From the NCBI GenBank assembly GCA_020633335.1, contig JACKDU010000001.1, positions 1,116,001-1,180,000 on the forward strand: DNA of 64,000 nt, written 5' to 3'. Shown here piece by piece: positions 18,576 through 26,627 of this stretch (its first letter is position 1; every line of letters starts with the position of its first letter). Origin of the DNA: Myxococcales bacterium. GTDB taxonomy: Bacteria; Myxococcota_A; Polyangia; Nannocystales; Nannocystaceae. Made by a program: the position numbers and the translations under genes. Under the pieces are notes generated by a model that was given only the letters and a program-made list of their open reading frames with translations, was not told the DNA's origin and did not search any database.

Positions 18576-19060
18576 GGGGGGCCCGGGGGCGGCGAGGTCA
18601 TCGCGTCGCCGTCGATCAGGATCTGGGTGTTCTCGGCCCGCACGCGGAACTCGAGGCTGATCTCGAGCTCGGCGGGCGGGCGCCCGCTGAGGGCGGCGAG
18701 CTCGGGGAGGACGAGCGCGACCAGGCGCTCGTGGACCGCTCGGTCGCCGCGCATCAGCTCGGCGACCCGCTCGGCGGTGACGACGTCGGCGGGCTCGCGG
18801 AAGAGGCCGCGGCAGCGCTGGAGGTCGATGGTCACCATCACCGAGGCGAAGTAGGTGGGGGTCGGCGAGCGCCGACGGCCGAGCTCGCGGCCCCCCTCGA
18901 TCACCTCCTCACGCCGCCCCCAGAGGAGGTCGAGCGCGCGGGGTGCGAGGATCTCCCGGACCTCGCGGCGGATCAGCGAGAGCCCGCGCACGCGGGAGAA
19001 GGCGGGCTCGGGCAGGGGCGCCGTGGGGGCGCGGACCTTGGCGCGCGGTGAGGTGCTCAC
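18572..19060 (-). CDS. Hypothetical protein, first gene of MerR-TPR/GH3-like operon
   Basis: 162 residues from GTG 19060. This start is preferred because AGGTGG lies just upstream; an ATG at 19099 would add 13 residues. No family is recognised. It has a basic N terminus, a central segment with alternating strands (TYFASVMVTIDLQRCRG) and a C-terminal strand pair (ELEISLEFRVRAENTQILID), so a small alpha/beta fold is likely. No TM or signal. The stop overlaps the start of the MerR-TPR gene in ATGA, so the two are co-translated. It is divergent from gshB, with 98 bp between the starts. Confidence 0.7.
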   Translation of the reverse strand: MSTSPRAKVRAPTAPLPEPAFSRVRGLSLIRREVREILAPRALDLLWGRREEVIEGGRELGRRRSPTPTYFASVMVTIDLQRCRGLFREPADVVTAERVAELMRGDRAVHERLVALVLPELAALSGRPPAELEISLEFRVRAENTQILIDGDAMTSPPPGPP

Positions 19061-19143
19061 GGACCACCTAGCTTGCCAGGGCCGCCGGGGGACCGCCAAG
19101 TTTCAGGCCGTCCGGGCGCTCCCGCGCTGGCGACGCGCGCTGG

Positions 19144-19149
19144 TATCCT
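19144..19149 (+). promoter_or_regulatory. Candidate -10 box (TATCCT) for gshB
   Basis: TATCCT ends nine bases before the gshB ATG. No Shine-Dalgarno lies between; a leaderless or nearly leaderless transcript is likely. Confidence 0.4.
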
Positions 19150-19158
19150 CGGCGGGCG

Positions 19159-20142
19159 ATGGCCACCTCCTCCCGCGGCGATGTCCTCTTCGTCCTCGAT
19201 CCGCTCGAGCAGCTCAATCCCCGCGCCGATTCGTCCTACGTGATGATCACCGAGGCGCTGCGGCGGGGCTACCGGCCCTTCGGGGTCGAGCTCGCCGGCC
19301 TCCTCCTCCGCCACAACCAGGTGTGCGCGCATGCGGTCCCGCTCGCGCTCGGCCCGGCGGCCGACGGGGCGATCCCGCCGCTGGTCGCCGCGGGCGATCC
19401 CCAGCTCCGGATGATCGGCGAGTTCAAGGTGGTGGTGATGCGCAAGGACCCGCCGGTCGACGCCGACTTCATCATCGCCACCTGGTGGCTCGACCGGGCG
19501 CGCTCGGAGACCCTGGTGATCAACGAGCCGGCGGGCCTCCGCGACCTCAGCGAGAAGCTGGCGATCCTCGAGTTCCCGCAGCTGATCCCCCGCACCTTCC
19601 TCCTCCGCAACCCGGCCGACCTCCGCGACGCGCTCCGCGAGCTCGGCGGGCGGATGATCATCAAGCCGGTCTACGGCTTCGGCGGCCGCGGGGTGCTGAT
19701 CGCCCGCGAGGACGACCCCAACCTCTCGACCCTCTTCGAGCTGGCGACCCGCGACGGCCAGGGCTGGACGATCGCCCAGGAGTTCGTCCCCGAGGCCAAG
19801 GACGGCGACAAGCGGATCCTGATGGTCGACGGCGACCCGGTCGGCGCGGTCCTCCGGGTGCCGGCGGCCGGCGAGCTCCGCAACAACTTCCACATGGGCG
19901 GTCGGCCGGCGCTCGCCGAGCTGACCCCGCGCGATCGCCAGATCTGCGCGCGGGTCGGCCCCTTCCTCCGCGAGCGCGGGCAGTTCTTCGTCGGCCTCGA
20001 CGTCCTCGGGGGGTACCTCACCGAGATCAACGTGACCAGCCCGACCGGGATGCAGGAGGTCAACCGGCTGCATGACCTCGCGGGCGATCAGACGATGCAG
20101 GCGGTGTTCTGGGAGGCGCTCGAGCGCAAGCTCCAGGCGTGA
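19159..20142 (+). CDS. gshB: Glutathione synthetase
   Basis: ATP-dependent ligation of gamma-glutamylcysteine and glycine, the second step of glutathione synthesis, in the cytoplasm. 327 residues, the usual bacterial length (about 315). The N-terminal strand is VLFVLDPLEQLNPRADSSYV. VMRKDPPVDADFI is the GshB signature, followed by INEPAGLRDLSEKL. The ATP-grasp core has RMIIKPVYGFGGRGV and the metal and nucleotide ligands in FVGLDVLGGYLTEINVTSPTG. It stands alone on the plus strand; gshA is not in the window. The start is set by the family N terminus. Confidence 0.95.
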   Translation: MATSSRGDVLFVLDPLEQLNPRADSSYVMITEALRRGYRPFGVELAGLLLRHNQVCAHAVPLALGPAADGAIPPLVAAGDPQLRMIGEFKVVVMRKDPPVDADFIIATWWLDRARSETLVINEPAGLRDLSEKLAILEFPQLIPRTFLLRNPADLRDALRELGGRMIIKPVYGFGGRGVLIAREDDPNLSTLFELATRDGQGWTIAQEFVPEAKDGDKRILMVDGDPVGAVLRVPAAGELRNNFHMGGRPALAELTPRDRQICARVGPFLRERGQFFVGLDVLGGYLTEINVTSPTGMQEVNRLHDLAGDQTMQAVFWEALERKLQA

Positions 20143-20353
20143 GCGGGGGGTCGTCCGGCGATGAGGCGCGCGCCCGTCAGCGCGCTGCGCTCGAGCGCAC
20201 ATGGACGAATCAGCGCGGCGACGACCCAGCGAGGGCCGAAGGGCGAGCGGAGTCTCGCGCACAACGCTCGACTTGAGGTGAGCCTCCGGGCGAAGGGGGT
20301 AGTCTGAGCCTCCATCGGCAGATGGTACCGTCGCGGCACGCTGCCTTCGCGGG

Positions 20354-20382
20354 TTGACTTGGCGCCACGCCCTGTCGAGAAT
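20354..20382 (+). promoter_or_regulatory. Sigma-70-type promoter for the methyltransferase gene
   Basis: TTGACT at 20354-20359 and GAGAAT at 20377-20382 are 17 bp apart (5/6 and 4/6 to consensus). The transcript would start at about 20389-20391, that is, at the ATG, so the mRNA would be leaderless. No Shine-Dalgarno is seen. This is the best complete promoter in the window. Confidence 0.6.
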
Positions 20383-20390
20383 CTCGGCGT

Positions 20391-21161
20391 ATGGAGCCCC
20401 AAGGGAGTGAATATTTTGATCGCATCGCGGACGACTATGGCGTTCTGGATATCGCCAATGTCCCGGTGCGGCGCTATAGCCAGGTGTATACGCTGACCAG
20501 GCTGGTGGGGGACCTGACGGGCAAGTCGGTGCTCGAGCTGGCCTGTAGCGACGGCTTCTTCACCCGGACGCTGCAGGGGCTGGGCGCCGCGCGGGTCGTC
20601 GGCGTGGATCTGTCCGAGAAGATGGTCGCGCTGGCGAGGCGGTACGAAGCGGCGAGGCCGCTCGGGATCGAATATCGCGTCGCGGACGTCCTTGACCTGG
20701 GAGTGATCGGCAGCTTCGATCTCGTGGTCTCCTCCTTCGCGCTCCACTACGCCGCCGATCGCGACGCGCTGCTGCGGATGTGTCGAGTCATTCACGCGAA
20801 CCTGAAGCCGGGTGGGCGGCTGATCAGCATCAATGACAACCCCGGGGCGTTGCCAGACTCGGTGGACGGCTTCGAGAAGTACGGGGAGACCAAGACGGTC
20901 GAGCGGCCGGCGGACGACGGGGCCCGGCTGACCGTGGAATTTGTCGTCCGAGATGAGGGATCCGATGAGCGGCGGGTCTCGTTCGATTGCACCTACTTCA
21001 CAGAGGACGCCTTCCGGTGGGGGGTGGAGGCCGCCGGTTTCCGCGACGTCCGCTTTCATGCGCCGCAGATCGCGCCTGAAGGCATAGAGCGCTTCGGTCA
21101 AGAGTACTGGAGTCTCGTCCAGATGCACCCGCTTCATGTCTATATCGAGGGCTGGCGATAG
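20391..21161 (+). CDS. Class I SAM-dependent methyltransferase
   Basis: 256 residues. Motif I is VLELACSDGFFTRTL, followed by VVGVDLSEKMVALARR (acidic end of strand 2), ADVLDLGVIGSFDLVVSSFA (motifs II and III) and LKPGGRLISINDN (post-motif). The C-terminal lid has long aromatic segments (RFGQEYWSLVQMHPLHVYIEGWR). The substrate is not predictable; the layout resembles small-molecule methyltransferases. G+C content is lower than in gshB. It is followed after 17 bp by a GNAT-like gene with its own GGAGGG site, so the two probably form an operon. The flanks (248 bp without a gene before it, a broken gene after) suggest an inserted segment. Confidence 0.85.
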   Translation: MEPQGSEYFDRIADDYGVLDIANVPVRRYSQVYTLTRLVGDLTGKSVLELACSDGFFTRTLQGLGAARVVGVDLSEKMVALARRYEAARPLGIEYRVADVLDLGVIGSFDLVVSSFALHYAADRDALLRMCRVIHANLKPGGRLISINDNPGALPDSVDGFEKYGETKTVERPADDGARLTVEFVVRDEGSDERRVSFDCTYFTEDAFRWGVEAAGFRDVRFHAPQIAPEGIERFGQEYWSLVQMHPLHVYIEGWR

Positions 21162-21178
21162 GCTGTCGGAGGGATCTC

Positions 21179-22018
21179 GTGTCGCGGGAGAAATTGACCA
21201 AGTCGCTCGTGGATGTGGTCGCTCTGCGTAGCGAGCTCTCGGAGGAGGACTTCGCGGCGCTCCGGCTCTCCGTGATCGAGGCTGCGAGCCCGGTCTTTCG
21301 TGATCGATGTCCCTTCGTCCCCGACGAGGTGTTCATCAAGAGCCTCGTCGGGGGGGACAACGACTCCCTGGCGGTTCGACGAATCCAGCTCTATCGGGCG
21401 TCGTCGACGGGTCGGGTCGTCGGCTACGCCGTCGTCCGCGCCGCGGAGCTAGAGAGCGGCGGGGCCTCGTATCTGGTCGTCGACGCGAGCGGCTACATCA
21501 TCGATGAGTTCCGCGGTCGGGGTGTCACGTCGTCATTCTTCTACAGGGAGATCGTGAGGATCTGGCTGCGCGCGCTCCTTCGTCATCGGGTCGTCGTCTT
21601 CGGCATTTGTAGTCCGGCGACCTACAAGATGATCAGTAAGTATACCCACGAATTCTACCCGGATTATCGCTCCCTCTCGTCGCCCGCGATGCGTGAGCTC
21701 CTTGAGGCTCTGAAGGGCGGATTGGGGTATGAGACGCTTCCGGGGAGGCCATTCGTGGTGAGAAACGAGATGTGGCGTCGAAACGAAGACCCGACGGAGC
21801 CGGAGCGGTGGCGGCGGGACCCGAGCCCGCACCTTCGATTCTATTTGGAGCAGTGCGGTGACTCGGGAGCCGAGGGGAGCGCGCTCCTCACGGTGATCCC
21901 CGCGAACCTGCGCAACGCGGTGCTCACCGCGGGGGCGCTCGTCGTCGGCAAGGCACGCGATCGGATTCGTCGCTTGTGGCGAGCTTCGCCGCCTCGTGGG
22001 GCTGAGCGGCGACTCTGA
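21179..22018 (+). CDS. GNAT-like acyltransferase-fold protein
   Basis: 279 residues from GTG 21179, with GGAGGG six to seven bases upstream. The middle shows a GNAT-like core: a strand (GYAVVRAAELESGGASYLVV), then IIDEFRGRGVTSSFFYREIV, where the Arg-x-x-Gly-x-Gly-like turn RGRGVTS would hold the acyl-CoA pyrophosphate, and a following strand HRVVVFGICSPATYKMISK. Family assignment is tentative. The C terminus is Arg-rich. It lies 17 bp after the methyltransferase gene and may modify the same substrate (inference). Its stop codon lies very near the breakpoint of the truncated gene on the other strand. Confidence 0.5.
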   Translation: MSREKLTKSLVDVVALRSELSEEDFAALRLSVIEAASPVFRDRCPFVPDEVFIKSLVGGDNDSLAVRRIQLYRASSTGRVVGYAVVRAAELESGGASYLVVDASGYIIDEFRGRGVTSSFFYREIVRIWLRALLRHRVVVFGICSPATYKMISKYTHEFYPDYRSLSSPAMRELLEALKGGLGYETLPGRPFVVRNEMWRRNEDPTEPERWRRDPSPHLRFYLEQCGDSGAEGSALLTVIPANLRNAVLTAGALVVGKARDRIRRLWRASPPRGAERRL

Positions 22019-22039
22019 GCGTCTTCTGGGTTGTGCGTC

Positions 22040-22137
22040 GAGGCCGCACCGCCGATGTCGACGAACTCGCCGCCGCCGCGGCGGAGGGCGCGGAGGAGGT
22101 CCTCGCGGTCAGCCGCGGTCGGCCGTGGCTGGGTCAT
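22040..22137 (-). pseudogene. 5' remnant of a nucleotidyltransferase-like partner gene
   Basis: From ATG 22137 on the minus strand the frame reads REDLLRALRRGGGEFVDIGG and then AAS before similarity is lost. From memory, this is the opening of small MNT/AbiEii-like nucleotidyltransferase-fold proteins that begin LLRAL..GGVEFVVIGGxAA. After about 33 codons the sequence runs into the 3' end of the GNAT-like gene and becomes unrelated. The catalytic part is gone. The start overlaps the stop of the preceding small gene by 29 bases, the arrangement of an intact two-gene unit. Confidence 0.55.
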
Positions 22138-22357
22138 GGTCGGCCCTGCGGAGGCGGGCGAGCGCGCGGGCGCTTCGGGTGCAGGATCGCAGGCGCTCGA
22201 GCGGGGTCAGGCTGAGTGACCAGCGGAGGAGGCTCAGGTCGATCTCGTAGGAGGCCTGGACGATGTCGGGGTCGAGGGCCGCGAGCCGGGCCTCGATGAC
22301 GGCGATGGCGGTCGGGGGGCGCGCTGAGTCGTCGGCGAGGGGGAGCTTGGGAGCCAC
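22109..22357 (-). CDS. Small helical protein of the SLSLTP type, partner of a broken nucleotidyltransferase gene
   Basis: 82 residues from GTG 22357 (alternative GTG 22366). The core is AIAVIEARLAALDPDIVQAS, then EIDLSLLRWSLSLTPLERLR, ending in a basic helix ARALARLRRA. I know the pattern (IDxxLLRxSLSLTPxERL) from small proteins encoded just before nucleotidyltransferase-like genes in many bacteria. The pair looks toxin-antitoxin-like, but I know of no proof. Here the second gene is truncated, so this protein may be an orphan or decaying. No promoter or ribosome site is clear. Confidence 0.55.
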   Translation of the reverse strand: MAPKLPLADDSARPPTAIAVIEARLAALDPDIVQASYEIDLSLLRWSLSLTPLERLRSCTRSARALARLRRADHDPATADRG

Positions 22358-22410
22358 TGTCGGCACCGTAGGGCGCTTCAGCCGGAGCGATCGAACGAGC
22401 AGAGCGCGGG

Positions 22411-23031
22411 CTATTGCGGCTTGCCGACCCGGAGGACCGCGCCGGCCTCGAAGTCGGTGAAGAAGATGTGGGTCTCGGAGAGCGCGATGACTGTGGGCGC
22501 CATGAGGCCGTCCACCCATACGGTCGGGTCTGCGCCCTGGAGATCGGCGAACGAGACGGTGTGGTTGACGACGCTGGACCAGTAGAGGTGGGTCTCGTCG
22601 AGCGCGAGGGCCCAGAGGCCAGCAATCTCGGGGGAGACGAGCGCCTCCGAGAGGCCCCCCGCCAGGGGGGCGCGGAAGACTCCTCCGCCGATCCCGGAGC
22701 TCACCCAGTAGAGGTCGTCGCCGTCTCTCGTCAGCGTCCGTGATGTGCCGATGGTCTGCGTCAACGTGACCGCCGCTCCGCCATCCTTCGGCATCGTCCG
22801 CACCTCGAGGGTCGCTCCGTTCTCGATCCAGCGGAGCGAGTCTCCATCGAGGAGGAGCGTGCTCGGCTTGTCGAGCCCCGTGAGGAGCTCCTCGACGTCA
22901 CCGCCCGTCAGGGGGGCGCGCGCGAGCTTGCCGTCGAGGCCGGATTCGATCCAATAGATGTAGGTCGCGTCGCTCGCCAGCGCCCACGCCTTGGGGCGTC
23001 CGGAGGCGATCGCCGCCCCACTGCGTCGCCC
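22411..23031 (-). pseudogene. Beta-propeller protein missing its 5' end
   Basis: About 207 codons, open to the stop at 22411. The blades repeat a pattern of the type ALASDATYIYWIESGLDGKL, DGDDLYWVSSGIGGGVF and ALDETHLYWSSV, which is the six-bladed DUF5050/NHL-like lipoprotein propeller common in myxobacteria. Such proteins start with a signal peptide and lipobox. Here the frame has none: upstream of PKAWALASDAT it runs without a start codon into the 3' end of the VCBS gene, whose stop is at 23033. A deletion therefore seems to have removed the promoter and first blades. An in-frame ATG at 23121 exists only inside the other gene. Confidence 0.55.
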
Positions 23032-23032
23032 G

Positions 23033-25468
23033 CTAGCCCGCGACCGCGCACTTGCCCGAGCCGCTCGCCTTGTTGTTCTCCGGCCGGCACTCCTGCCAGG
23101 TCTTCTCCATGTCGTCGTCATCGACGACGACGAAGACGTCGACGTTGCCGACCTTGACCGGCCCCGGCGGGTTCGGGAGCACGAGGAGCACGTCCTCGCC
23201 CTCGGCCGGGTAGAGCGCCTTGGTGGTCGCGCCCATCCCGAGCTTGGTGCCGCCCATGTCGGGGTCGCCGGCGTAGAAGCCGACGACGATCCCGGGCGGG
23301 ACCGCGGCCTGGCCGAGGTTCCGCACCCGGGCGATGAGCGTGTACTCGTCGAAGCAGTCGACCAGGACCTTGGCGACGAGGTCGGGGGCCGCGAACTCGC
23401 CGGCGGGTTGGACGTTCTGGCGGTAGTTGTTGAGGCGGGGGACCGTCCAATTCGGGGTCTCGGCGGTCGGCACCGCGCCGCTCTCGTCGATGTTGGTCAC
23501 GTGGTAGGTGTGCTGGTTCCAGATCCGCCGGGTCCGCACCCACGAGCCGCTGGCCGAGCCGAAGATCCGGATCCCCGACTGCTTCGTCGCGTCGTCGGGG
23601 CAGGTGACCCCGTAGGCGTTGGAGGCGACGATGATGTCGGCCTGGCCGTCGTTGTCGACGTCGGCGACCAGCGGGTACTCCCAGAGGGTGCCGGTGGTGT
23701 TGCAGGTCGACTCGATCAGGTTGTCGCCGCTCTGCCCGTCGTACATCCAGAGGTGGTACTCGTCGGAGTAGATCACCTCGGCCTTGCCGTCGCCGTTGAA
23801 GTCGAAGACCGAGGAGCCGGTGACCGCCGACGAGCAGTCGTGGGTCTCCTTGAACCACGCGACGACCTCGTTGTTGGGGATCAGGCCGTCGAGGATCTTC
23901 TTGCCGTCGAAGACGACGTAGCCGACCGCCCCGGCGGCGCCGATGTCGGGGATCCCGTCGCCGTTGAAGTCGGCGACCGTCGGCGCGCCGCCGCCGTACT
24001 CCGAGCCGGCGTTGCAGAAGGCCTTGGTCGAGATCCCGTTGTTGATGTCGACGCCCTTGCGGAGGATCTTCGCGCCGTCGGGGCTCTGGGCGTCGTAGCG
24101 GACCAGCGACATCGTGTGCGGGCCGCTCGACGAGATGATCACGACCTCGGGGATCCCGTCCTTGTCGAAGTCGCCGACCCCGTGGTAGCCGGGCGCGATC
24201 GCGTTCGCCGGCTCCTGGACCTTGTCGGCCCGGAGATCCCAGAGCACGGTGCCGTCGGCGCGGTAGGCCCGCTGGCCGTCGGTGACGTCGAGGAATCCGT
24301 CGCCGTCGAGGTCGGAGAGGCCGGTGAGCTTGGCCCCCCAGGTGCTCGTCGGGTCGAGCTCCTTCTTGACCGCGCCGGTCTTGCCGTCGAGGAGGGTCCA
24401 GCCGACCAGCACCTCGGGGGTGCCGTCCTGATCGACGTCGCCGATCGCCGGGCTCTCGTAGCCGCAGTGCACCTTGCCGACGTCGAGCTGCGACCAGAAG
24501 GGCGAGCCGTCGGCCTTGAAGGCGATCACCCCGGTGTTCTGGGCGAGCGCGTCGCAGCAGCTCTGGCCGCCGGGCCCCGGGTTGGCGCAGGCGACGATCT
24601 CGGGGACGCCGTCGCCGTCGAGGTCGCCGCCCGCGAGGCCGCCGCCCGGCTGGGTGACGTCGGCGAGCGCCCACTTCTCGACGACCTCGCCGCCGACCAC
24701 CGAGATCGCGTGGAGGGTCCCCTGCTTGTAGTAGGCGCCGCCCGTGAAGGTGCTGAAGAGGAGCTCGGGGATGTCCTTCTCGTTGACCTTGCCGTCGCAG
24801 TTGTCGTCGTCGAGCTGGATGACGATCGGCGTCATCATCACGTCGGAGGAGGTCGGCGGGAGGACCTCGCCGCCCCAGGCGTACTTGAGCTCGATCGCGA
24901 AGTCGTCGACCGGCGGCTTGACCTCGCATTGGGCGAGGCAGGTGATCGCGTCGGGGTCGGGCTCGACCCCCTCCTCGCACTCGGGCGGCTGCGGCAGGCA
25001 CTTGCCGGTCGCCAGCGAGGCGCCGCCCATGCACATCGGGTCGGGGGGCTCGCGCTCCTCGCCGAGGGTGTACTCGCAGTAGTTGTCCTCGGGGCAGTCG
25101 GTCGCGTCGACGCAGGTCGCCCCCGGGACCACGCACTTCTGGAACGAGCAGACCTCGCCGCCGCCGCAGCAGATCGCGCCGCAGACCAGCTCGGTCGGGC
25201 AGCAGACGCCGTCGATGCAGACGCCGTCCTCACAGGTCGCCTCGCAGCTCGGGCCCATGTCGGGGAGAGGGCCGGTGGTCGCGAGGGTCTCGGTGCCGGT
25301 GCTGACGTCGGTGGTCGAGCCGCTGGTGGTCGTCTGGGTCGCCGAGACCGTCGTGATCGTGGTCTGGGTCTCGCTCTCTCCCGCGTCGGGGCCGTGACAG
25401 GCGAGCGCGAGCGTGGTCACCCAGAGGAGCCGCGACGGACGGAGAGGGCGGGGCGAGTCGAAGAGCAT
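23033..25468 (-). CDS. VCBS/FG-GAP repeat lipoprotein with Cys-rich N domain
   Basis: 811 residues. The lipobox is LALAC (about residue 24), then a Thr/Ser/Gly linker. A Cys-rich stretch of about 120 residues has paired Cys (CEDGVCIDGVCCPTELVCG), like small disulfide knots. About ten FG-GAP/VCBS units with calcium-loop motifs follow (GDLDGDGVPEIV, GDVDQDGTPEVLVG, SDLDGDGFLDV, ADFNGDGIPDIG, ADVDNDGQADIIVA), forming a beta-propeller. The C-terminal 110 residues look CARDB-like (DLVAKVLVDCFDEYTLIARV). GGAAGG before the ATG at 25468 sets the start. Probably displayed on the cell surface, binding calcium and perhaps polymers or cells (inference). Confidence 0.85.
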   Translation of the reverse strand: MLFDSPRPLRPSRLLWVTTLALACHGPDAGESETQTTITTVSATQTTTSGSTTDVSTGTETLATTGPLPDMGPSCEATCEDGVCIDGVCCPTELVCGAICCGGGEVCSFQKCVVPGATCVDATDCPEDNYCEYTLGEEREPPDPMCMGGASLATGKCLPQPPECEEGVEPDPDAITCLAQCEVKPPVDDFAIELKYAWGGEVLPPTSSDVMMTPIVIQLDDDNCDGKVNEKDIPELLFSTFTGGAYYKQGTLHAISVVGGEVVEKWALADVTQPGGGLAGGDLDGDGVPEIVACANPGPGGQSCCDALAQNTGVIAFKADGSPFWSQLDVGKVHCGYESPAIGDVDQDGTPEVLVGWTLLDGKTGAVKKELDPTSTWGAKLTGLSDLDGDGFLDVTDGQRAYRADGTVLWDLRADKVQEPANAIAPGYHGVGDFDKDGIPEVVIISSSGPHTMSLVRYDAQSPDGAKILRKGVDINNGISTKAFCNAGSEYGGGAPTVADFNGDGIPDIGAAGAVGYVVFDGKKILDGLIPNNEVVAWFKETHDCSSAVTGSSVFDFNGDGKAEVIYSDEYHLWMYDGQSGDNLIESTCNTTGTLWEYPLVADVDNDGQADIIVASNAYGVTCPDDATKQSGIRIFGSASGSWVRTRRIWNQHTYHVTNIDESGAVPTAETPNWTVPRLNNYRQNVQPAGEFAAPDLVAKVLVDCFDEYTLIARVRNLGQAAVPPGIVVGFYAGDPDMGGTKLGMGATTKALYPAEGEDVLLVLPNPPGPVKVGNVDVFVVVDDDDMEKTWQECRPENNKASGSGKCAVAG

Positions 25469-25630
25469 CGGCGCCTTCCATCAGAGCACGTCGCCGCCGC
25501 CGAGGAAAAGGGCGATCCGGGACCACGAGTGGGGGGGAGGGGCCCCGGTCACGTCAGCCCGGGCGCGCGAGGTGCGTGGCGAGGCCGCCCTCCTGGGGCA
25601 AGATGCCACGCGCCGCGGCGCCACGGCGCT

Positions 25631-26395
25631 CTAGCGCTGCGGCCGCTGCATCGACGTGTTGAAGATGTTCTCGAGGCGACCGAGCTCGTCCGACTGGATC
25701 AGGAAGCCGGTGAAGTCGGCCATGTCCTCGAGGAGGGCGACCGCGCGGATCGTCGCGCCCTCGTGGTCGATGTCCTTGAGGCGGCGGCAGAACGAGACGT
25801 TCACCATCCGCACCTCCTCGAAGTAGGCGATCAGCTCCTCGAGGTCCCAGTCGGCCGGCTCGCCGCGGCGGTAGGCGAAGTACTGGGCGACCAGGTACAT
25901 CGCCAGGAAGCGGTAGATGGTCTCGTCGGCGTTGGCGAAGGGGAGGTGGGTCTCGACCATCGGCTTCATGCGGCCGAGGATCGGGCAGCCGGAGGAGGCC
26001 ATCACCAGGCCCATGAGCGCGCTCAGGCCCTTCTGGAGCGGCGCCTCCTTCGAGATCGTCCGCAGCTTCGAGCGCACCTGGACCAGCACGTTGTCCTGGG
26101 CCGGGATGTCCTTGAAGAAGTCGGTGAGGTGGACCATCGCCTTGGCCACCGGGCAGTGCGGGCTCTGCCGCGGGGTCAGCGGGCAGTTCGGGCACTGGTG
26201 GAACTCGAGGGCGATCCAGGGCGGGTAGCCGGCGCGCGGCTCGTTCTGGATGTTCAGGGTGTCGTAGTCGAGGCTGACCTGGAAGTTCTTCCGCGAGCCG
26301 TCCGGGAAGATGAACTCGTAGGTGTAGACGATCGCCTCGCCGTCGCGCCCGTCGGCGCTCTCGGGGTCTAGCTCGTCATCCTGGGGCATCGGCAT
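25631..26395 (-). CDS. DUF6901-like cytoplasmic protein with conserved Cys/His
   Basis: 254 residues, no signal. The opening YTYEFIFPDGSRKNFQVSLD is followed by a Cys/His cluster: FHQCPNCPLTP, SPHCPVAKA and ASSGCPILGRM. The later helical half has HLPFANADETIYRFLAMY. I remember this pattern as DUF6901, found in Geobacter and other delta-type bacteria, function unknown. The Cys and His suggest a metal site. It is divergent from the Cys-rich lipoprotein at 26628, with 232 bp between the starts. No Shine-Dalgarno is evident before the ATG at 26395; an earlier start cannot be excluded. Confidence 0.65.
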   Translation of the reverse strand: MPMPQDDELDPESADGRDGEAIVYTYEFIFPDGSRKNFQVSLDYDTLNIQNEPRAGYPPWIALEFHQCPNCPLTPRQSPHCPVAKAMVHLTDFFKDIPAQDNVLVQVRSKLRTISKEAPLQKGLSALMGLVMASSGCPILGRMKPMVETHLPFANADETIYRFLAMYLVAQYFAYRRGEPADWDLEELIAYFEEVRMVNVSFCRRLKDIDHEGATIRAVALLEDMADFTGFLIQSDELGRLENIFNTSMQRPQR

Positions 26396-26615
26396 GGGCT
26401 TTGTCGTCGACCGGGCCGGGGGGTAGGAGGTGCGGCAAGGCCGCCGCCGGGCTCGGAGGCGCGCCGACGACCGAGCAGGGGCGAGCGTAGCCGGTTCGCC
26501 GGCCCCGATCTAGCCGGGAAGTCGCGGCTTCTGGATACGTGTATGTCCATGTGGCACACGACCGGCGCGGCTCGCTCTCGCCACGCGCACGTTGCTCTGC
26601 GCGCTTGCGATCGCC

Positions 26616-26621
26616 TACCGT
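26616..26621 (+). promoter_or_regulatory. Candidate -10 box (TACCGT) upstream of 26628
   Basis: TACCGT ends six bases before the ATG. GAGG in the same gap could instead serve as a ribosome site, so the leaderless reading is less sure here. Confidence 0.3.
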
Positions 26622-26627
26622 GAGGTC

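Noticed and set aside
20210..20425. Minus-strand frame overlapping the methyltransferase start
   Set aside because: Overlaps a better-supported promoter and start codon, with no protein signature.
22991..26371. Plus-strand open frame of more than 1100 codons
   Set aside because: Antisense to the VCBS and DUF6901-like genes, both of which have clear domains; the plus frame shows only repeated Val/Asp/Arg words.
26551..26570. TGGCAC resembling a sigma-54 -24 element upstream of the Cys-rich lipoprotein
   Set aside because: The -12 half is CGGCG rather than TTGCW; only the GG/GC spacing fits, too little to call.
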